DNA from: an uncultured Bacilli bacterium
GTDB lineage: Bacteria > Bacillota_I > Bacilli_A > RF39 > UBA660
Assembly: GCA_934167785.1 (NCBI GenBank)
Contig: CAKPLX010000001.1
Location: 15,114 to 79,113 of the forward strand
Direction of reading: 5' to 3'
Length of the DNA stretch: 64,000 nt
Shown: in pieces, positions 1-8,747 of the stretch
Position numbering within the stretch: position 1 is the stretch's first letter
How the letters are laid out: every line of letters begins with the position of its first letter
Notes under the pieces: model-generated
Database searches by the model: none
What the model saw: only the letters and a program-made list of their open reading frames with translations
What the model was told of the DNA's origin: nothing
Position numbers and translations under genes: made by a program

Positions 1-812
1 TTGCAGCATATCCAGGAAAGATGTGGGCGGAAGCAATCTACAAAGAAAATAATAGCTACTTAAAATTAAAAGAAGCAATCTACAAGATGTGTATGCTTGA
101 CAAAGAAAATCCATTAAGAAGCTGGAAAGAACATTTAAGCAAGCTTCAAAGAATAATCAAGATTTTAAATCGCTTAAATTTAGAAAAATTGCACTATTCT
201 AATAGTCTAGGAACAGAACTAGATGTTTACCTTCCTAAAAAATATCGATTTAGTAGTGCTAAAGATGGAAACGCCATCGTTAATATGCCATCTTATGAAG
301 TATTTGCAAGTCCAATTTACAACAAAACGACAGGGATAGTTTATAGTTCAAAGCCATTAAACTATAATGGTAAAATTGTTGATCAATTTTGGATTAAATT
401 TATTGATGGAAAAGCAGTAGATTATGATGCCAAAGAAGGGAAAAAGATCTTAAAGTCAGTCATTGAAAATGACAAAAATAGTTGTTATCTAGGAGAATGT
501 GCATTGGTGGAATACAACAGTCCAATTTCTTTAATGAATAAAACTTTTGGTACAACTTTGATCGATGAAAATGCAAGTTGTCACTTGGCTTTAGGGACTG
601 GTTTTGCTGAATGCTTGGAAGATGGCTTGAATTTAGAACCACAAGAACTTTTAAATTCGGGGATTAATGTATCCAAAACACATGTTGATTTTATGATAGG
701 AACATCTGATTTGTTTATCGTTGGAACAACCATAACTGGTGAAGAGATTATTATCTTCAAAAATGGAAATTTTGATGAAAATTTACTGGAAAATAGATCA
801 CTTTTTCAGTAA
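1..812 (+). CDS. M29-family aminopeptidase, 5' truncated by window
   Basis: C-terminal part (about 269 residues) of a thermophilic-metalloprotease (M29, AmpS/PepS-like) aminopeptidase. The frame is open from base 3 ([10 protein letters not shown]), so the ATG at 21 is internal and the true start lies upstream of the window. Family metal ligands are visible: the Glu of [10 protein letters not shown], the His of [10 protein letters not shown] and the His and Asp of KTHVDFMIG. These cytoplasmic enzymes are usually about 410 residues, so roughly one third is missing. The role is removal of N-terminal residues from peptides with two divalent metals. yidD overlaps its 3' end. Confidence 0.9.
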   Translation, partial: AAYPGKMWAEAIYKENNSYLKLKEAIYKMCMLDKENPLRSWKEHLSKLQRIIKILNRLNLEKLHYSNSLGTELDVYLPKKYRFSSAKDGNAIVNMPSYEVFASPIYNKTTGIVYSSKPLNYNGKIVDQFWIKFIDGKAVDYDAKEGKKILKSVIENDKNSCYLGECALVEYNSPISLMNKTFGTTLIDENASCHLALGTGFAECLEDGLNLEPQELLNSGINVSKTHVDFMIGTSDLFIVGTTITGEEIIIFKNGNFDENLLENRSLFQ

Positions 813-1011
813 AATTTCTTGTTCCTTAATAAGATGTTACCAAAAGATTTCAGGCCCATGGCATTTACAATGTCGGTTTTATCCCAGTTGTTCTAATTAT
901 GCCTTGGAAGCAATTAAAAAATACGGAATGATTAAGGGATGGTTTCTTGCACTTAAACGAATTTTAAAATGCAATCCTTTGGGAAAAAGTGGTTATGATC
1001 CAGTTCCTTAA
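775..1011 (+). CDS. yidD: Membrane protein insertion efficiency factor YidD
   Basis: A small basic protein of the YidD family, which helps YidC-dependent insertion of inner-membrane proteins. The diagnostic core [19 protein letters not shown] and the C-terminal [14 protein letters not shown] are both present. The ATG at 775 gives 78 residues, the usual family length, with a weak TGGA upstream. The same frame also has an ATG at 763 and a GTG at 739, neither with a ribosome site. Whatever the start, the gene overlaps the end of the M29 gene by at least 38 nt in another frame, which implies translational coupling or an expendable overlap. Confidence 0.88.
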   Translation: MKIYWKIDHFFSKISCSLIRCYQKISGPWHLQCRFYPSCSNYALEAIKKYGMIKGWFLALKRILKCNPLGKSGYDPVP

Positions 1012-1100
1012 AAAATAATTTTTTACTATTAGCATTAATGAATATCAATTTGATTAATCAAATGATGAGGCAAATATTGAAAATTATGGGTTTTAAAAAT

Positions 1101-1137
1101 CAATAGTTCAGCTCCTTAATTGAAACTGTTTTTTTAG
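1101..1137 (+). terminator. Weak candidate terminator after yidD
   Basis: A short imperfect hairpin (AGTTCA pairing with TGAAACT, one bulge) is followed by seven T residues. It is the only terminator-like signal in the 265-bp gap between yidD and the next gene, and the stem is weak. The rest of that gap is AT-rich; besides the promoter near 1200 it holds only a 22-codon ORF without a ribosome site. Confidence 0.3.
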
Positions 1138-1195
1138 AAAAAGTTAAACAACATTAAGTGAAATATAATTTATTATTAAGTTATTACAATAAATA

Positions 1196-1204
1196 TGATA
1201 TAAT
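1196..1204 (+). promoter_or_regulatory. Extended -10 promoter TGATATAAT
   Basis: TG-A-TATAAT, a perfect -10 with the TGn extension, lies about 70 bp ahead of the unknown gene at 1277. No good -35 is seen at 16-18 bp, which is usual for extended -10 promoters. Confidence 0.6.
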
Positions 1205-1276
1205 AGCATCAACGATAAAATTTGTAATGAGTAATAAATTTTATTATATATACCTTATTGAAAAAGGAGAATGTGC

Positions 1277-1753
1277 ATGAAAAAAAAGGAAGCCGAAAAA
1301 TTAGCACCTCAAAAAATTAATTTAATTATAGAATATATTACACAAATACTAGAGGATACTTCTAAAGTATCTGGTATGATGAGATTTAGTTCTGCAAAAA
1401 TAAATAGCCAAAATATGTGTACTATCGATATGTATGTATTAAATAAAAACTTTGAAAAACACCTAAATCTTGACATAACAAGTGATCATCAAGATGTTTT
1501 AAGAAAGGAATTTCTCAACAGAGTTATAACTGACTTTTTACCACATGATACAATTGGAGCAACGAGATTTTATCGTTTATGCTCAAATACCCTTTTATTT
1601 GAAGGAATTAGCATAATTAATTCCATTGGTAGTGAAATAAAAATGAATATGTTTGGCACAGATAAAGAGATAATTAACGAATATAATGCCAAATATGATG
1701 AGTTTATAAGCAACAACATGTTAAGTGATTCTCACAGTCGAATAAGACATTAA
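1277..1753 (+). CDS. Unknown cytoplasmic protein, 158 aa
   Basis: Not recognised. AAGGAG at 1264-1269 is 7 nt from the ATG at 1277 but only 1 nt from an in-frame ATG at 1271, so 1277 is chosen. The protein is mixed in composition and has no membrane segment or signal peptide. It starts with a lysine-rich helix and holds a basic stretch VLRKEFLNRVITDF near the middle. It forms its own transcription unit, with an extended -10 promoter upstream and a strong bidirectional terminator downstream. No function is proposed. Confidence 0.75.
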   Translation: MKKKEAEKLAPQKINLIIEYITQILEDTSKVSGMMRFSSAKINSQNMCTIDMYVLNKNFEKHLNLDITSDHQDVLRKEFLNRVITDFLPHDTIGATRFYRLCSNTLLFEGISIINSIGSEIKMNMFGTDKEIINEYNAKYDEFISNNMLSDSHSRIRH

Positions 1754-1795
1754 TAAAAGAAAAAAATCAGTGACATCATTGATGAAAAAATAAAA

Positions 1796-1840
1796 AAACC
1801 TCGTTTCTCCCTTATTCAAGAAATGAGGTTTATTTTACAT
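1796..1840. terminator. Bidirectional terminator
   Basis: A 13-bp stem (1796-1808 with 1819-1831, one G-T pair) has a 10-nt loop. T-rich sequence follows on the plus strand and A-rich sequence precedes it, so it can end both the unknown gene at 1277 and the convergent ferredoxin gene. Confidence 0.85.
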
Positions 1841-1865
1841 TTTACAAAACTTTTTAAAGAGTGAC

Positions 1866-2066
1866 TTAGTTAGTGTCTATAATTTCAATAGCGCTAGTTG
1901 GGCAATATGAACAAGCATTTTCAATGGTATCTTTTTCCGTCTCTGGTATGTTTTCACATACTACACATGCTTTTCCTTCTTCATCAAAATCAAAAATTTT
2001 TTGATCGGTCAAAGAAACACAACTGCCACACCCAATACATTTCTCATCGTGTATTTTTACCTTCAT
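1866..2066 (-). CDS. Ferredoxin, single [4Fe-4S] type
   Basis: A small acidic electron carrier of 66 residues. CIGCGSC near the N-terminus and CSYCP near the C-terminus supply the four cysteines of one [4Fe-4S] cluster, as in the monocluster ferredoxins of Bacillus and clostridia. The redox partner is not shown by the neighbours. GAGGG is 6 nt from the ATG at 2066; a second ATG at 2069 is only 3 nt from it, so 2066 is preferred. It is a single-gene unit, divergent from the gene at 2178 and convergent with the one at 1277. Confidence 0.9.
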   Translation of the reverse strand: MKVKIHDEKCIGCGSCVSLTDQKIFDFDEEGKACVVCENIPETEKDTIENACSYCPTSAIEIIDTN

Positions 2067-2146
2067 CATTATCCCTCACTTTCTAAAATATCATAACAAC
2101 TAAATAAAGAAAAAGCAACAAATTTATTTTATTTTTTTTAAAAGTA

Positions 2147-2155
2147 TGTTATGAT
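2147..2155 (+). promoter_or_regulatory. Extended -10 promoter TGTTATGAT
   Basis: TG-T-TATGAT lies just upstream of the gene at 2178. The start of transcription expected near 2162 falls after an in-frame ATG at 2151, which excludes that codon and supports the start at 2178. Confidence 0.6.
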
Positions 2156-2177
2156 TATTAAAGTAAGAGGTGGCATT

Positions 2178-3074
2178 ATGGATAGTAGAAGTAATAGATA
2201 TAGAATGTATGAAAACAATGATAATGAAAACCAAATTTCTTCCACTAGAAGTAGTAGAAACAAAAAATTATATAAAGAAATTTATGGAAGATATGATAGT
2301 TTAGAAAACTTACCCCTAGAAGATAATACTGATGAAATAGATATGGAAAAATTAAGAGAATTAGTATCAACTAAGAAAATGACTACAAAGGAATTCAAAT
2401 GTAATTTCAATCCGGCTGAACAGCGAAAAAGAAATATTGATGAACAAAATGCATACGACATTAATAAAATTTTAGAAAAAGCTAAGTATGAAAATGAAAA
2501 ACTAAAAGAAAATACCACAACAGTTCCTAAAATAAACAAGCAAATTCTAAGCACTCTCCAAAGTACTGAATTATCTTTAGATGAAATCAAAAAAGCAAGT
2601 AAGCAATATCAAGAATCCAAACCGATAACAGGACCATATCACGATGATAGTAAAAAAACAGATGATTTATCAATGACTAGAGAAATAAAATACCAAAACT
2701 TAGTTTCTGAAAAGGAAGAAAAAAGCTCTGACCTTTCGCTAGATTTATTTGAAGATCTAAAGCCAATGGGGAATACAATTATAACAAAGCCAATTCAAGA
2801 AGATTTTTCGAAGGAACGCATTCCTAGTCCTCATTCAGAAGATACCACAGATATTGATGTAATCAAACCTTCTGCCTCATCAAATCAAGCAAATGATTTT
2901 TTTACCAGTTCTTACGAATTTTCTAAAAAAGATTTTATGCCCGTTGATGATGACTTTTCAGATTTAAATAAAAAAGGTGGAATCTTAAAAATTATTTTAC
3001 TTTTTTTAATGATTTTCATCATTGGAGGTGTAATTACTTATTTTGTAATAAACTATGGTATTGGGATGTCATAA
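2178..3074 (+). CDS. Unknown tail-anchored membrane protein, 298 aa
   Basis: Not recognised. About 270 hydrophilic, highly charged, probably disordered residues (rich in Ser, Asp, Glu, Lys and Asn) are followed by one hydrophobic helix (ILKIILLFLMIFIIGGVITY) and a seven-residue tail. There is no N-terminal signal, so the large part should stay in the cytoplasm, anchored at its C-terminus. AGAGGTGG lies 5 nt ahead of the ATG at 2178. It precedes yutD and pyrH on the same strand with a 39-bp gap. A role at the membrane or division site would be guesswork. Confidence 0.75.
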   Translation: MDSRSNRYRMYENNDNENQISSTRSSRNKKLYKEIYGRYDSLENLPLEDNTDEIDMEKLRELVSTKKMTTKEFKCNFNPAEQRKRNIDEQNAYDINKILEKAKYENEKLKENTTTVPKINKQILSTLQSTELSLDEIKKASKQYQESKPITGPYHDDSKKTDDLSMTREIKYQNLVSEKEEKSSDLSLDLFEDLKPMGNTIITKPIQEDFSKERIPSPHSEDTTDIDVIKPSASSNQANDFFTSSYEFSKKDFMPVDDDFSDLNKKGGILKIILLFLMIFIIGGVITYFVINYGIGMS

Positions 3075-3113
3075 TAAAAAAACATTCTTTACTATAAGAA
3101 AGGATTTTTTTCA

Positions 3114-3398
3114 ATGAATAAACAAATAACAGTTGAAGCAACAACATATGAATTAATTAAAAATTATAAAGAAGCTTATCAAGATGATCTTTTTAAATCA
3201 AGATTCACTTCATACTTTGAACCTTACGATTATATCGTAGGGGATATTGCATATAATAAATTAAGGCTAAAAGGATTTTATGATGCAAAAAACAAAAAAG
3301 TCAAATCATTAAATAATTTTTCAAACATCGACCAATATCTAAAGGAAAATTGTGCGGTTGAATGCAAGTATTTTATTTTAAAGAAAGTAGGAAAGTAG
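3114..3398 (+). CDS. yutD: YutD-like family protein (DUF1027)
   Basis: 94 residues matching the YutD family of Bacilli. The N-terminal TTYELIKNYKEAYQDDLFKSR and the core YDYIVGDIAYNKLRLKGFYD correspond to conserved stretches remembered from Bacillus YutD. The biochemical role is not established. The pyrH start codon follows its stop with no gap, so the two are co-translated. Confidence 0.8.
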   Translation: MNKQITVEATTYELIKNYKEAYQDDLFKSRFTSYFEPYDYIVGDIAYNKLRLKGFYDAKNKKVKSLNNFSNIDQYLKENCAVECKYFILKKVGK

Positions 3399-4106
3399 AT
3401 GAAAAATCCATATAAACGCGTTTTACTAAAATTAAGCGGTGAAGCTTTAGCTAAAGAAAATAAAACTGGAATCGATTTTAACAAAATGTTAGAAATCGCT
3501 CAAATAATAAAAGATGTGCTAGCTTCTTCTAATTTAGAGATTGCAATTGTTATTGGTGGTGGCAATTTTTGGCGAGGAAGAAACAATACCAATATGGATT
3601 CTTGCACAGCTGATTATATTGGAATGCTTGCTACAACAATGAATGCCTTAGCATTAAATGATGCCTTATTACAAACCGGAGTAGATTCTAGAGTACAAAC
3701 TAGTATCGAAATGAGACAAATATCAGAATTTTTTATTCGATCACGTGCCCTAAAACACTTAGAAAAAAAGAGAGTCGTAATTTTTGGAGCTGGTGTAGGC
3801 TCACCATTTTTTTCGACAGATACTGCAGCTGCTCTTCGAGCTTCCGAAATTAAAGCAGATATTTTACTAAAAGCAACAAACGTAGATTACATTTATACCA
3901 AAGATCCAAAAAAGTATAATGATTACCATGAAATAAAAGAAATCAGTCATCTAGAATTTATGAAAGAAAAGATCCAAGTAATGGATTTAACAGCCGTTTC
4001 ACTTTGTATGGAAAATAACCTCCCCATCCAAATCTTTAATATAAACAATTTAGACAATTTAAAAAAAGCTTTAAACGGGGAACAAATTGGTTCTTTAATT
4101 AAATAG
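3399..4106 (+). CDS. pyrH: UMP kinase
   Basis: Bacterial uridylate kinase of the amino acid kinase fold, which phosphorylates UMP to UDP with ATP as the first step toward UTP and CTP. Visible motifs are LLKLSGEAL near the N-terminus, IGGGNFWRGR, the DTAAALRASEI acceptor/allosteric region and ATNVDYIYTKDPKK. At 235 residues it has the usual length. AGGAAAG precedes the ATG, which abuts the yutD stop. In many Firmicutes pyrH sits with tsf and frr; here that neighbourhood is lost. Confidence 0.96.
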   Translation: MKNPYKRVLLKLSGEALAKENKTGIDFNKMLEIAQIIKDVLASSNLEIAIVIGGGNFWRGRNNTNMDSCTADYIGMLATTMNALALNDALLQTGVDSRVQTSIEMRQISEFFIRSRALKHLEKKRVVIFGAGVGSPFFSTDTAAALRASEIKADILLKATNVDYIYTKDPKKYNDYHEIKEISHLEFMKEKIQVMDLTAVSLCMENNLPIQIFNINNLDNLKKALNGEQIGSLIK

Positions 4107-4115
4107 GAGGATTTT

Positions 4116-4505
4116 ATGGAACAATTTATTGATTTTATATTAGAATTAGTTGATGACGAGTTTTATCAATACTTAGATTCAATTCCAGCTCAGTATTACT
4201 TTTTGAATGGTGGTTGTGTCGAATTCGCTAAAATATTAAAATATTATTACCCAAATGGAACTTTTGTTATTGATCAAAATAAAGATCATGTTGCGTTTCT
4301 TTATGAAAATACAATTTATGATGCAACGGGCATCGTAAAAGAAGGAAAGTGGAATATCGTAAAAAACTTAGATATCATTGAAAATACCCTAGGGAATACC
4401 GAAATAAAATTTGAAAATAAAACACCTCATATTGCAATCATTAATGAAATTTCACAAATTAATCCAGATTATATTAAAAAAATTTCAAAAGTATCTACTA
4501 AATAA
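4116..4505 (+). CDS. Unknown protein with possible Cys-His-Asp triad
   Basis: 129 residues, no signal or membrane segment. It shows GGCVEFAKIL (Cys34), DHVAFLY (His58) and YDATG (Asp69). This order and spacing resemble papain/NlpC/transglutaminase-like folds, in which a helix-capping Cys is followed by His and Asp on strands. No family could be named, so enzymatic activity is only an inference. AGGAGG-type sequence 6-7 nt ahead of the ATG gives a strong start. The gene follows pyrH by 9 bp. Confidence 0.7.
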   Translation: MEQFIDFILELVDDEFYQYLDSIPAQYYFLNGGCVEFAKILKYYYPNGTFVIDQNKDHVAFLYENTIYDATGIVKEGKWNIVKNLDIIENTLGNTEIKFENKTPHIAIINEISQINPDYIKKISKVSTK

Positions 4506-4514
4506 AACATTTTA

Positions 4515-4523
4515 TGGTACAAT
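4515..4523 (+). promoter_or_regulatory. Extended -10 promoter TGGTACAAT
   Basis: TG-G-TACAAT between the gene at 4116 and the NfeD gene, about 20 bp ahead of the NfeD start, which has its own strong GGAGGG ribosome site. Confidence 0.55.
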
Positions 4524-4543
4524 AAAATTGATAGGAGGGAAGT

Positions 4544-4963
4544 ATGTTTTATTTTTGGCTATCAATTGTATTATTTTTAGGATTGATAGAGTTAGCAACC
4601 ATAAACTTAGTAAGTATTTGGTTTGTAATTAGTGCTTTAATTTCTCTAGCAATTTCATTTGTCAGCGACAACTTTGTTCTTCAATTTGCTATCTTTGTTC
4701 TTTTAGGAATTTTTTTAATGATTTTAACCAAAAAACCATTAGAAAGATGGTTATCAAAAATTAATTTAAAGACAAATTTAGATCGTGTTGTAGGAATGAA
4801 GGGAATCGTCACAGAAGACATCAATGAAATGCACATAGGAGAAGTCAAAGTAGACGGAAAAAGATGGTCAGCTTTTTCAAAAGAATCCTTGAAAAAAGGT
4901 GATCTAGTAAAAATTTTACAGATAAAAGGCGTAAAATTAGAAGTTAAAAGTTGGGAGGAGTAA
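4544..4963 (+). CDS. NfeD-like short membrane protein
   Basis: 139 residues. Two or three hydrophobic helices (residues about 1-60) are followed by a small soluble domain with VGMKGIVTEDINEMHIGEVKVDGKRWSA-type beta strands, the OB-fold typical of NfeD proteins. Family members work with SPFH proteins in membrane microdomains. That agrees with the stomatin-type gene 3 bp downstream. This is the short form, without the ClpP-like protease domain of long NfeD. Confidence 0.85.
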   Translation: MFYFWLSIVLFLGLIELATINLVSIWFVISALISLAISFVSDNFVLQFAIFVLLGIFLMILTKKPLERWLSKINLKTNLDRVVGMKGIVTEDINEMHIGEVKVDGKRWSAFSKESLKKGDLVKILQIKGVKLEVKSWEE

Positions 4964-4966
4964 TTT

Positions 4967-5875
4967 ATGCCATTATTAATCATTTTATTAATTTTAGTTG
5001 CAGTCTTTATCATACCATGTATAAAGATTGTACCTCAAGCAAAAAGTTATGTCATCGAAAGAATTGGTTCTTACTATCAGACGTGGGGAAATGGACTTCA
5101 TTTTTTGATCCCCTTTATTGATCGAGTAGCGGGAGCAGTTACTTTAAAAGAAATTGTTAAAGATTTTGCCCCACAACCAGTAATTACAAAAGATAATGTT
5201 ACAATGCAAATCGATACAGTTGTATATTTTCAAATAACGGATGCTAAATTATATACCTATGGTGTAGAAAATCCAATTAATGCTATCGAAAATTTAACCG
5301 CAACAACTCTTAGAAATTTAATTGGGGAATTAGAATTAGATCAAACACTAACATCAAGAGATATTATTAATACGAAAATGCGAGCTATTCTAGATGAAGC
5401 AACTGACCCATGGGGAATAAAAGTCAATCGTGTTGAAGTAAAAAATATCATTCCACCTAGAGATATTCAAGAAGCAATGGAAAAACAAATGCGTGCTGAA
5501 AGAGAACGAAGAGAAAAGATTCTTCAAGCCGAAGGAGAAAAGAAATCCAGTGTTTTAATTGCTGAAGGAGAAAAAGAAAGTGCAATTTTAAGAGCGGAGG
5601 CCAACAAGGAGTCAAAAATAAGAATTGCCGAAGGAGAAGCGGAGGCTCTACTTAAATTAAGGCAAGCAGAAGCCGAAGGAATCAAACTTTTAAAAGAAGC
5701 CAAAGCAGATAAGTCGGTCATCGCTTTAAAAAGTTTAGATGCTTTAGGAAAAGTTGCAGATGGAAAAGCAACTAAAATTATTATTCCATCAGAACTACAA
5801 AATATTGCTACTCTAGGAGTTACCTTAAATGAAACTTTAAAAAATGATGAATCTGGAAAAAAAAGTGATAATTAA
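4967..5875 (+). CDS. SPFH-domain stomatin-like protein (QmcA/YbbK type)
   Basis: 302 residues. One N-terminal membrane helix (LLIILLILVAVFIIPCI), then the SPFH/band-7 domain from KIVPQAKSYVIERIG to about residue 170, then a long Ala/Glu-rich helical region with repeats of the type AEGEKESAILRAEANKES, and a short polar tail. The family oligomerises on the cytoplasmic side of the membrane and scaffolds microdomains. Pairing with NfeD in one operon is the standard arrangement. Confidence 0.92.
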   Translation: MPLLIILLILVAVFIIPCIKIVPQAKSYVIERIGSYYQTWGNGLHFLIPFIDRVAGAVTLKEIVKDFAPQPVITKDNVTMQIDTVVYFQITDAKLYTYGVENPINAIENLTATTLRNLIGELELDQTLTSRDIINTKMRAILDEATDPWGIKVNRVEVKNIIPPRDIQEAMEKQMRAERERREKILQAEGEKKSSVLIAEGEKESAILRAEANKESKIRIAEGEAEALLKLRQAEAEGIKLLKEAKADKSVIALKSLDALGKVADGKATKIIIPSELQNIATLGVTLNETLKNDESGKKSDN

Positions 5876-5914
5876 TTTTATCTCTTTTTTTTCATGAAAG
5901 AAATTCATCTTTTC

Positions 5915-5943
5915 TTGAGAGAACATTATGAATTTGCTATAAT
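5915..5943 (+). promoter_or_regulatory. Sigma-A promoter of mutL
   Basis: TTGAGA at 5915-5920, a 17-bp spacer and TATAAT at 5938-5943, with TGC directly ahead of the -10. It is an almost ideal vegetative promoter about 30 bp upstream of the mutL start. Confidence 0.8.
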
Positions 5944-5974
5944 AATATTAAGCAGGAAAGAAGTGTGAAGTATT

Positions 5975-7771
5975 TTGAGTAAAATAAAAATTATGGATGA
6001 ATTACTAGCCAACAAAATAGCAGCAGGAGAAGTGGTGGAAAAATGTGTCTCTATTGTCAAAGAATTAGTAGAAAACGCCATTGATGCCTCGGCTACTGAA
6101 ATAAAAATTGAATTAAAAGAAGCAGGAATTCGAGAAATTAAAGTAATTGACAACGGAATAGGAATGGATAAAAATGATGCTCTTCTAGCTTTTCAAAGAC
6201 ATGCAACTAGTAAATTATATAACGCTGATGATTTATTTCATATCTCATCACTTGGTTTTAGAGGGGAGGCGCTACCTTCCATAGCTTCGGTTAGCGAAGT
6301 CGTGTTAAAAACAAGCCAAGACGATGTAGGAACTCTTATTCATATAAAAGGAGGACATCTCTTAGAAAATATTAAAACAGCATCAAGAACAGGAACAAGT
6401 ATTACAGTAAGTAATCTATTTTATAATACCCCAGCTAGACTAAAACATTTATCCAGCATTTATTCAGAATTAGCAGCAATTACTGATTATGTTAATAAAA
6501 TGGCCCTATCTTACCCAAAGGTAAAATTTTATCTTTCTAATGATGAAAAAGAACTTTTAAATACAGATGGCTCCGGAAATTTATTAAAAGTAATTAAAGC
6601 AATTTATGGAATAGATATCACAAAAAAAATGCTCCCAGTTTCTGCTGAAAATGAAGATTATACTATAGAAGGGTACATTTCCATGCCAGAAATAAACCGC
6701 GCAAGCAGAAATTACATGACCACCATTGTAAATGGAAGAGTAATAAAAAATGCTAGTCTAAATAAAGCAATCAACGATTCATACAGCAGTTTTAAAGAAG
6801 ATACTAGATATCCAATTACCGTCTTAATTTTAAAAACAGACCCTTCTTTAATTGATGTAAATGTCCATCCTTCCAAGTTAGATATCAAATTCAGTAATTT
6901 TGAAGAATTAAAAGAATTGATTCATCAAATGATCACGACAACTATTCGAAAAAAAATATTAATTCCTAAAATAGAACAAAAAAAAGAAGAACCACCTGTA
7001 ACTTATCAAAATCTATCCCTTAACCTAGAAAGAAATATTGTTAAAGAGGATAGTTTAATGTCCGAAGAAGAAAAAAATCAATTATCTAATTTAATTAATT
7101 TTAATGAAATACATTTAAATGAATTAGATGAATTAGAAAATATAGAAAATAATACTTATATAGAAGAAGTACCAAAAGAAGAAAATAAACTTCCAGAATT
7201 ATATCCTGTTGGTCTTGCACTGGGAACTTATATTGTTTGCGAAAATGAAAAGGGAATTTATTTAATAGATCAACACGCTGCCCAAGAAAGAATTAATTAT
7301 GAAAAATATTCTTACCTATTATCTCATCCTAGTCAAAATACTACAGATACTTTAATTCCTATTGTCATAGAACTTCCTATGAATGAATTTTTAATGATTA
7401 AAAAAAATATTCAAATTTTAGAAGAACTAAATATTAAAATAGAAGAATTTGGTACAAGTTCTTTTAGAGTTACTTCTCATCCAACTTGGTTCTCTAAAAG
7501 TAATCCTGAAGACATCCTGAAAAGAATTATGGAACAAATCGTTAAAGAAGAAAAGAACTTTAATTTAGCTCGTTTTAGAGATCACTTAGCAGCCACAATG
7601 GCTTGTAAAGCAAGTGTTAAAGCCAATACTAGAATTACAAAAGAAGATATGGAAAGTATTATTTCTCAATTAAGAAATTGTAACAATCCTTTTAATTGCC
7701 CCCACGGAAGACCAACAATTATTGAATTTACAATCTATGAACTAGAAAAAATGTTTAAACGTAGTCTCTAA
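5975..7771 (+). CDS. mutL: DNA mismatch repair protein MutL
   Basis: 598 residues. The N-terminal GHKL ATPase has KIAAGEV, DNGIGM, RHATSKL and GFRGEALPSI. A linker of about 330-395 is followed by the C-terminal dimerisation/endonuclease domain with DQHAAQERINYE (the DQHAxxExxxxE metal site), ACKASVKA and CPHGRPT. So it is an endonuclease-type MutL, which nicks the new strand after mismatch recognition by MutS. The start is TTG at 5975, with AGGAAAG 12 nt away; an ATG at 5993 is the alternative. mutS is not adjacent, unlike in many Firmicutes. Confidence 0.96.
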   Translation: MSKIKIMDELLANKIAAGEVVEKCVSIVKELVENAIDASATEIKIELKEAGIREIKVIDNGIGMDKNDALLAFQRHATSKLYNADDLFHISSLGFRGEALPSIASVSEVVLKTSQDDVGTLIHIKGGHLLENIKTASRTGTSITVSNLFYNTPARLKHLSSIYSELAAITDYVNKMALSYPKVKFYLSNDEKELLNTDGSGNLLKVIKAIYGIDITKKMLPVSAENEDYTIEGYISMPEINRASRNYMTTIVNGRVIKNASLNKAINDSYSSFKEDTRYPITVLILKTDPSLIDVNVHPSKLDIKFSNFEELKELIHQMITTTIRKKILIPKIEQKKEEPPVTYQNLSLNLERNIVKEDSLMSEEEKNQLSNLINFNEIHLNELDELENIENNTYIEEVPKEENKLPELYPVGLALGTYIVCENEKGIYLIDQHAAQERINYEKYSYLLSHPSQNTTDTLIPIVIELPMNEFLMIKKNIQILEELNIKIEEFGTSSFRVTSHPTWFSKSNPEDILKRIMEQIVKEEKNFNLARFRDHLAATMACKASVKANTRITKEDMESIISQLRNCNNPFNCPHGRPTIIEFTIYELEKMFKRSL

Positions 7772-7791
7772 AATAATTTACCAAAAGAAAG

Positions 7792-7820
7792 TTGTAACTC
7801 TTTTCAGTTTTTGATATAAT
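7792..7820 (+). promoter_or_regulatory. Sigma-A promoter with extended -10
   Basis: TTGTAA at 7792-7797, a 17-bp spacer and TATAAT at 7815-7820 preceded by TGA. The transcript should start near 7827, so the in-frame ATG at 7830 has no leader; this supports the start at 7845. Confidence 0.7.
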
Positions 7821-7844
7821 AAAAAAAGAATGGATGGTGTTAAG

Positions 7845-8747
7845 ATGAATGGAAAAGTTTTGAAAGTAGTAGAATATAATCTTACCTTTGGAGGACAAGA
7901 TCGATTTGTTAATGTATATAGTTTATTTAAATATAAAAAAAATAATAATTTATATATTATATATTCTGACCCAAATCCAAATTATAGTTACCTTTCTTAT
8001 GGGAGCAGTCACATCAAAAATGATATTGTTTTAGCCATGGCAACTTCAAATAAAGCAGATGAAGAAATCATCAAAGAATATATTTTTAAAGTAACAAATC
8101 AGGAAAGTTTAGAAAACTTCGAAGTTCTTTCTTTACAAGAAATTAGCGGGATAGAAATTATTAATTCCAACAAATTAGAAGTAAAAACAGAAGTCTTAAC
8201 GAAATTAATTAATTTTTGTTTACCAAAAGTTGAAAAAGCAGAAGAAAGTACTTCTACCACTGCCTCACCAAAAAAGAAAAAAGGGACCAAAAAAGTATTT
8301 TTTCTGCTTTTCTTACTTCTTCTTTTAGGAGGTAGCTATTATTATTTTACGCATCCAACAAAAAAACAAGAACGCGTTATTAAAACCTTCACTTGTCAAA
8401 AATCCTATAACGACAATTCTATTTCTGCTACTGTAGAGGAAGAAAATACTTATTATTTTAATCAATCTGAAAATTTAGAATACTTCATAGAAAAGAAAAA
8501 TTATCAATTTGCTTCCCAAGTCTCTTATCAAGATTTTATTAATAAAGGTTTAATTTATAAATATCTTCCAGAAGATGAAGAAAATAGTACCTTAAAAAAG
8601 AATGATCAAAATTATTCTTTTGAAACAACATTAAAACAAAACATTACATCTAGTTATAACAAACCAACGGCTTATGAAGAGTCTCTTACTTATATGGAAG
8701 ATGAAGGATATTCTTGCAAAGAAAGATTAGAGACCGAAAATGAATAA
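7845..8747 (+). CDS. Unknown single-pass membrane protein, 300 aa
   Basis: Not recognised. A cytoplasmic N-terminal part of about 135 residues, a Lys-rich segment (KKKKGTKK), one membrane helix (VFFLLFLLLLLGGSYYYF) and an outside C-terminal domain of about 130 residues with two cysteines (FTCQ and YSCK). GGATGGTG serves as ribosome site for the ATG at 7845. Its last 8 nt overlap holA, so the two are translated together. It may be a small sensor or wall-associated protein, but no family is visible. Confidence 0.75.
   Translation: MNGKVLKVVEYNLTFGGQDRFVNVYSLFKYKKNNNLYIIYSDPNPNYSYLSYGSSHIKNDIVLAMATSNKADEEIIKEYIFKVTNQESLENFEVLSLQEISGIEIINSNKLEVKTEVLTKLINFCLPKVEKAEESTSTTASPKKKKGTKKVFFLLFLLLLLGGSYYYFTHPTKKQERVIKTFTCQKSYNDNSISATVEEENTYYFNQSENLEYFIEKKNYQFASQVSYQDFINKGLIYKYLPEDEENSTLKKNDQNYSFETTLKQNITSSYNKPTAYEESLTYMEDEGYSCKERLETENE

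Noticed and set aside
1038..1106. 22-codon ORF in the gap after yidD
   Set aside because: No ribosome site and no recognisable product; short ORFs of this length are expected by chance.
5881..5912. Possible terminator after the SPFH gene
   Set aside because: Only a 5-bp stem (ATGAA/TTCAT) without a following T run.
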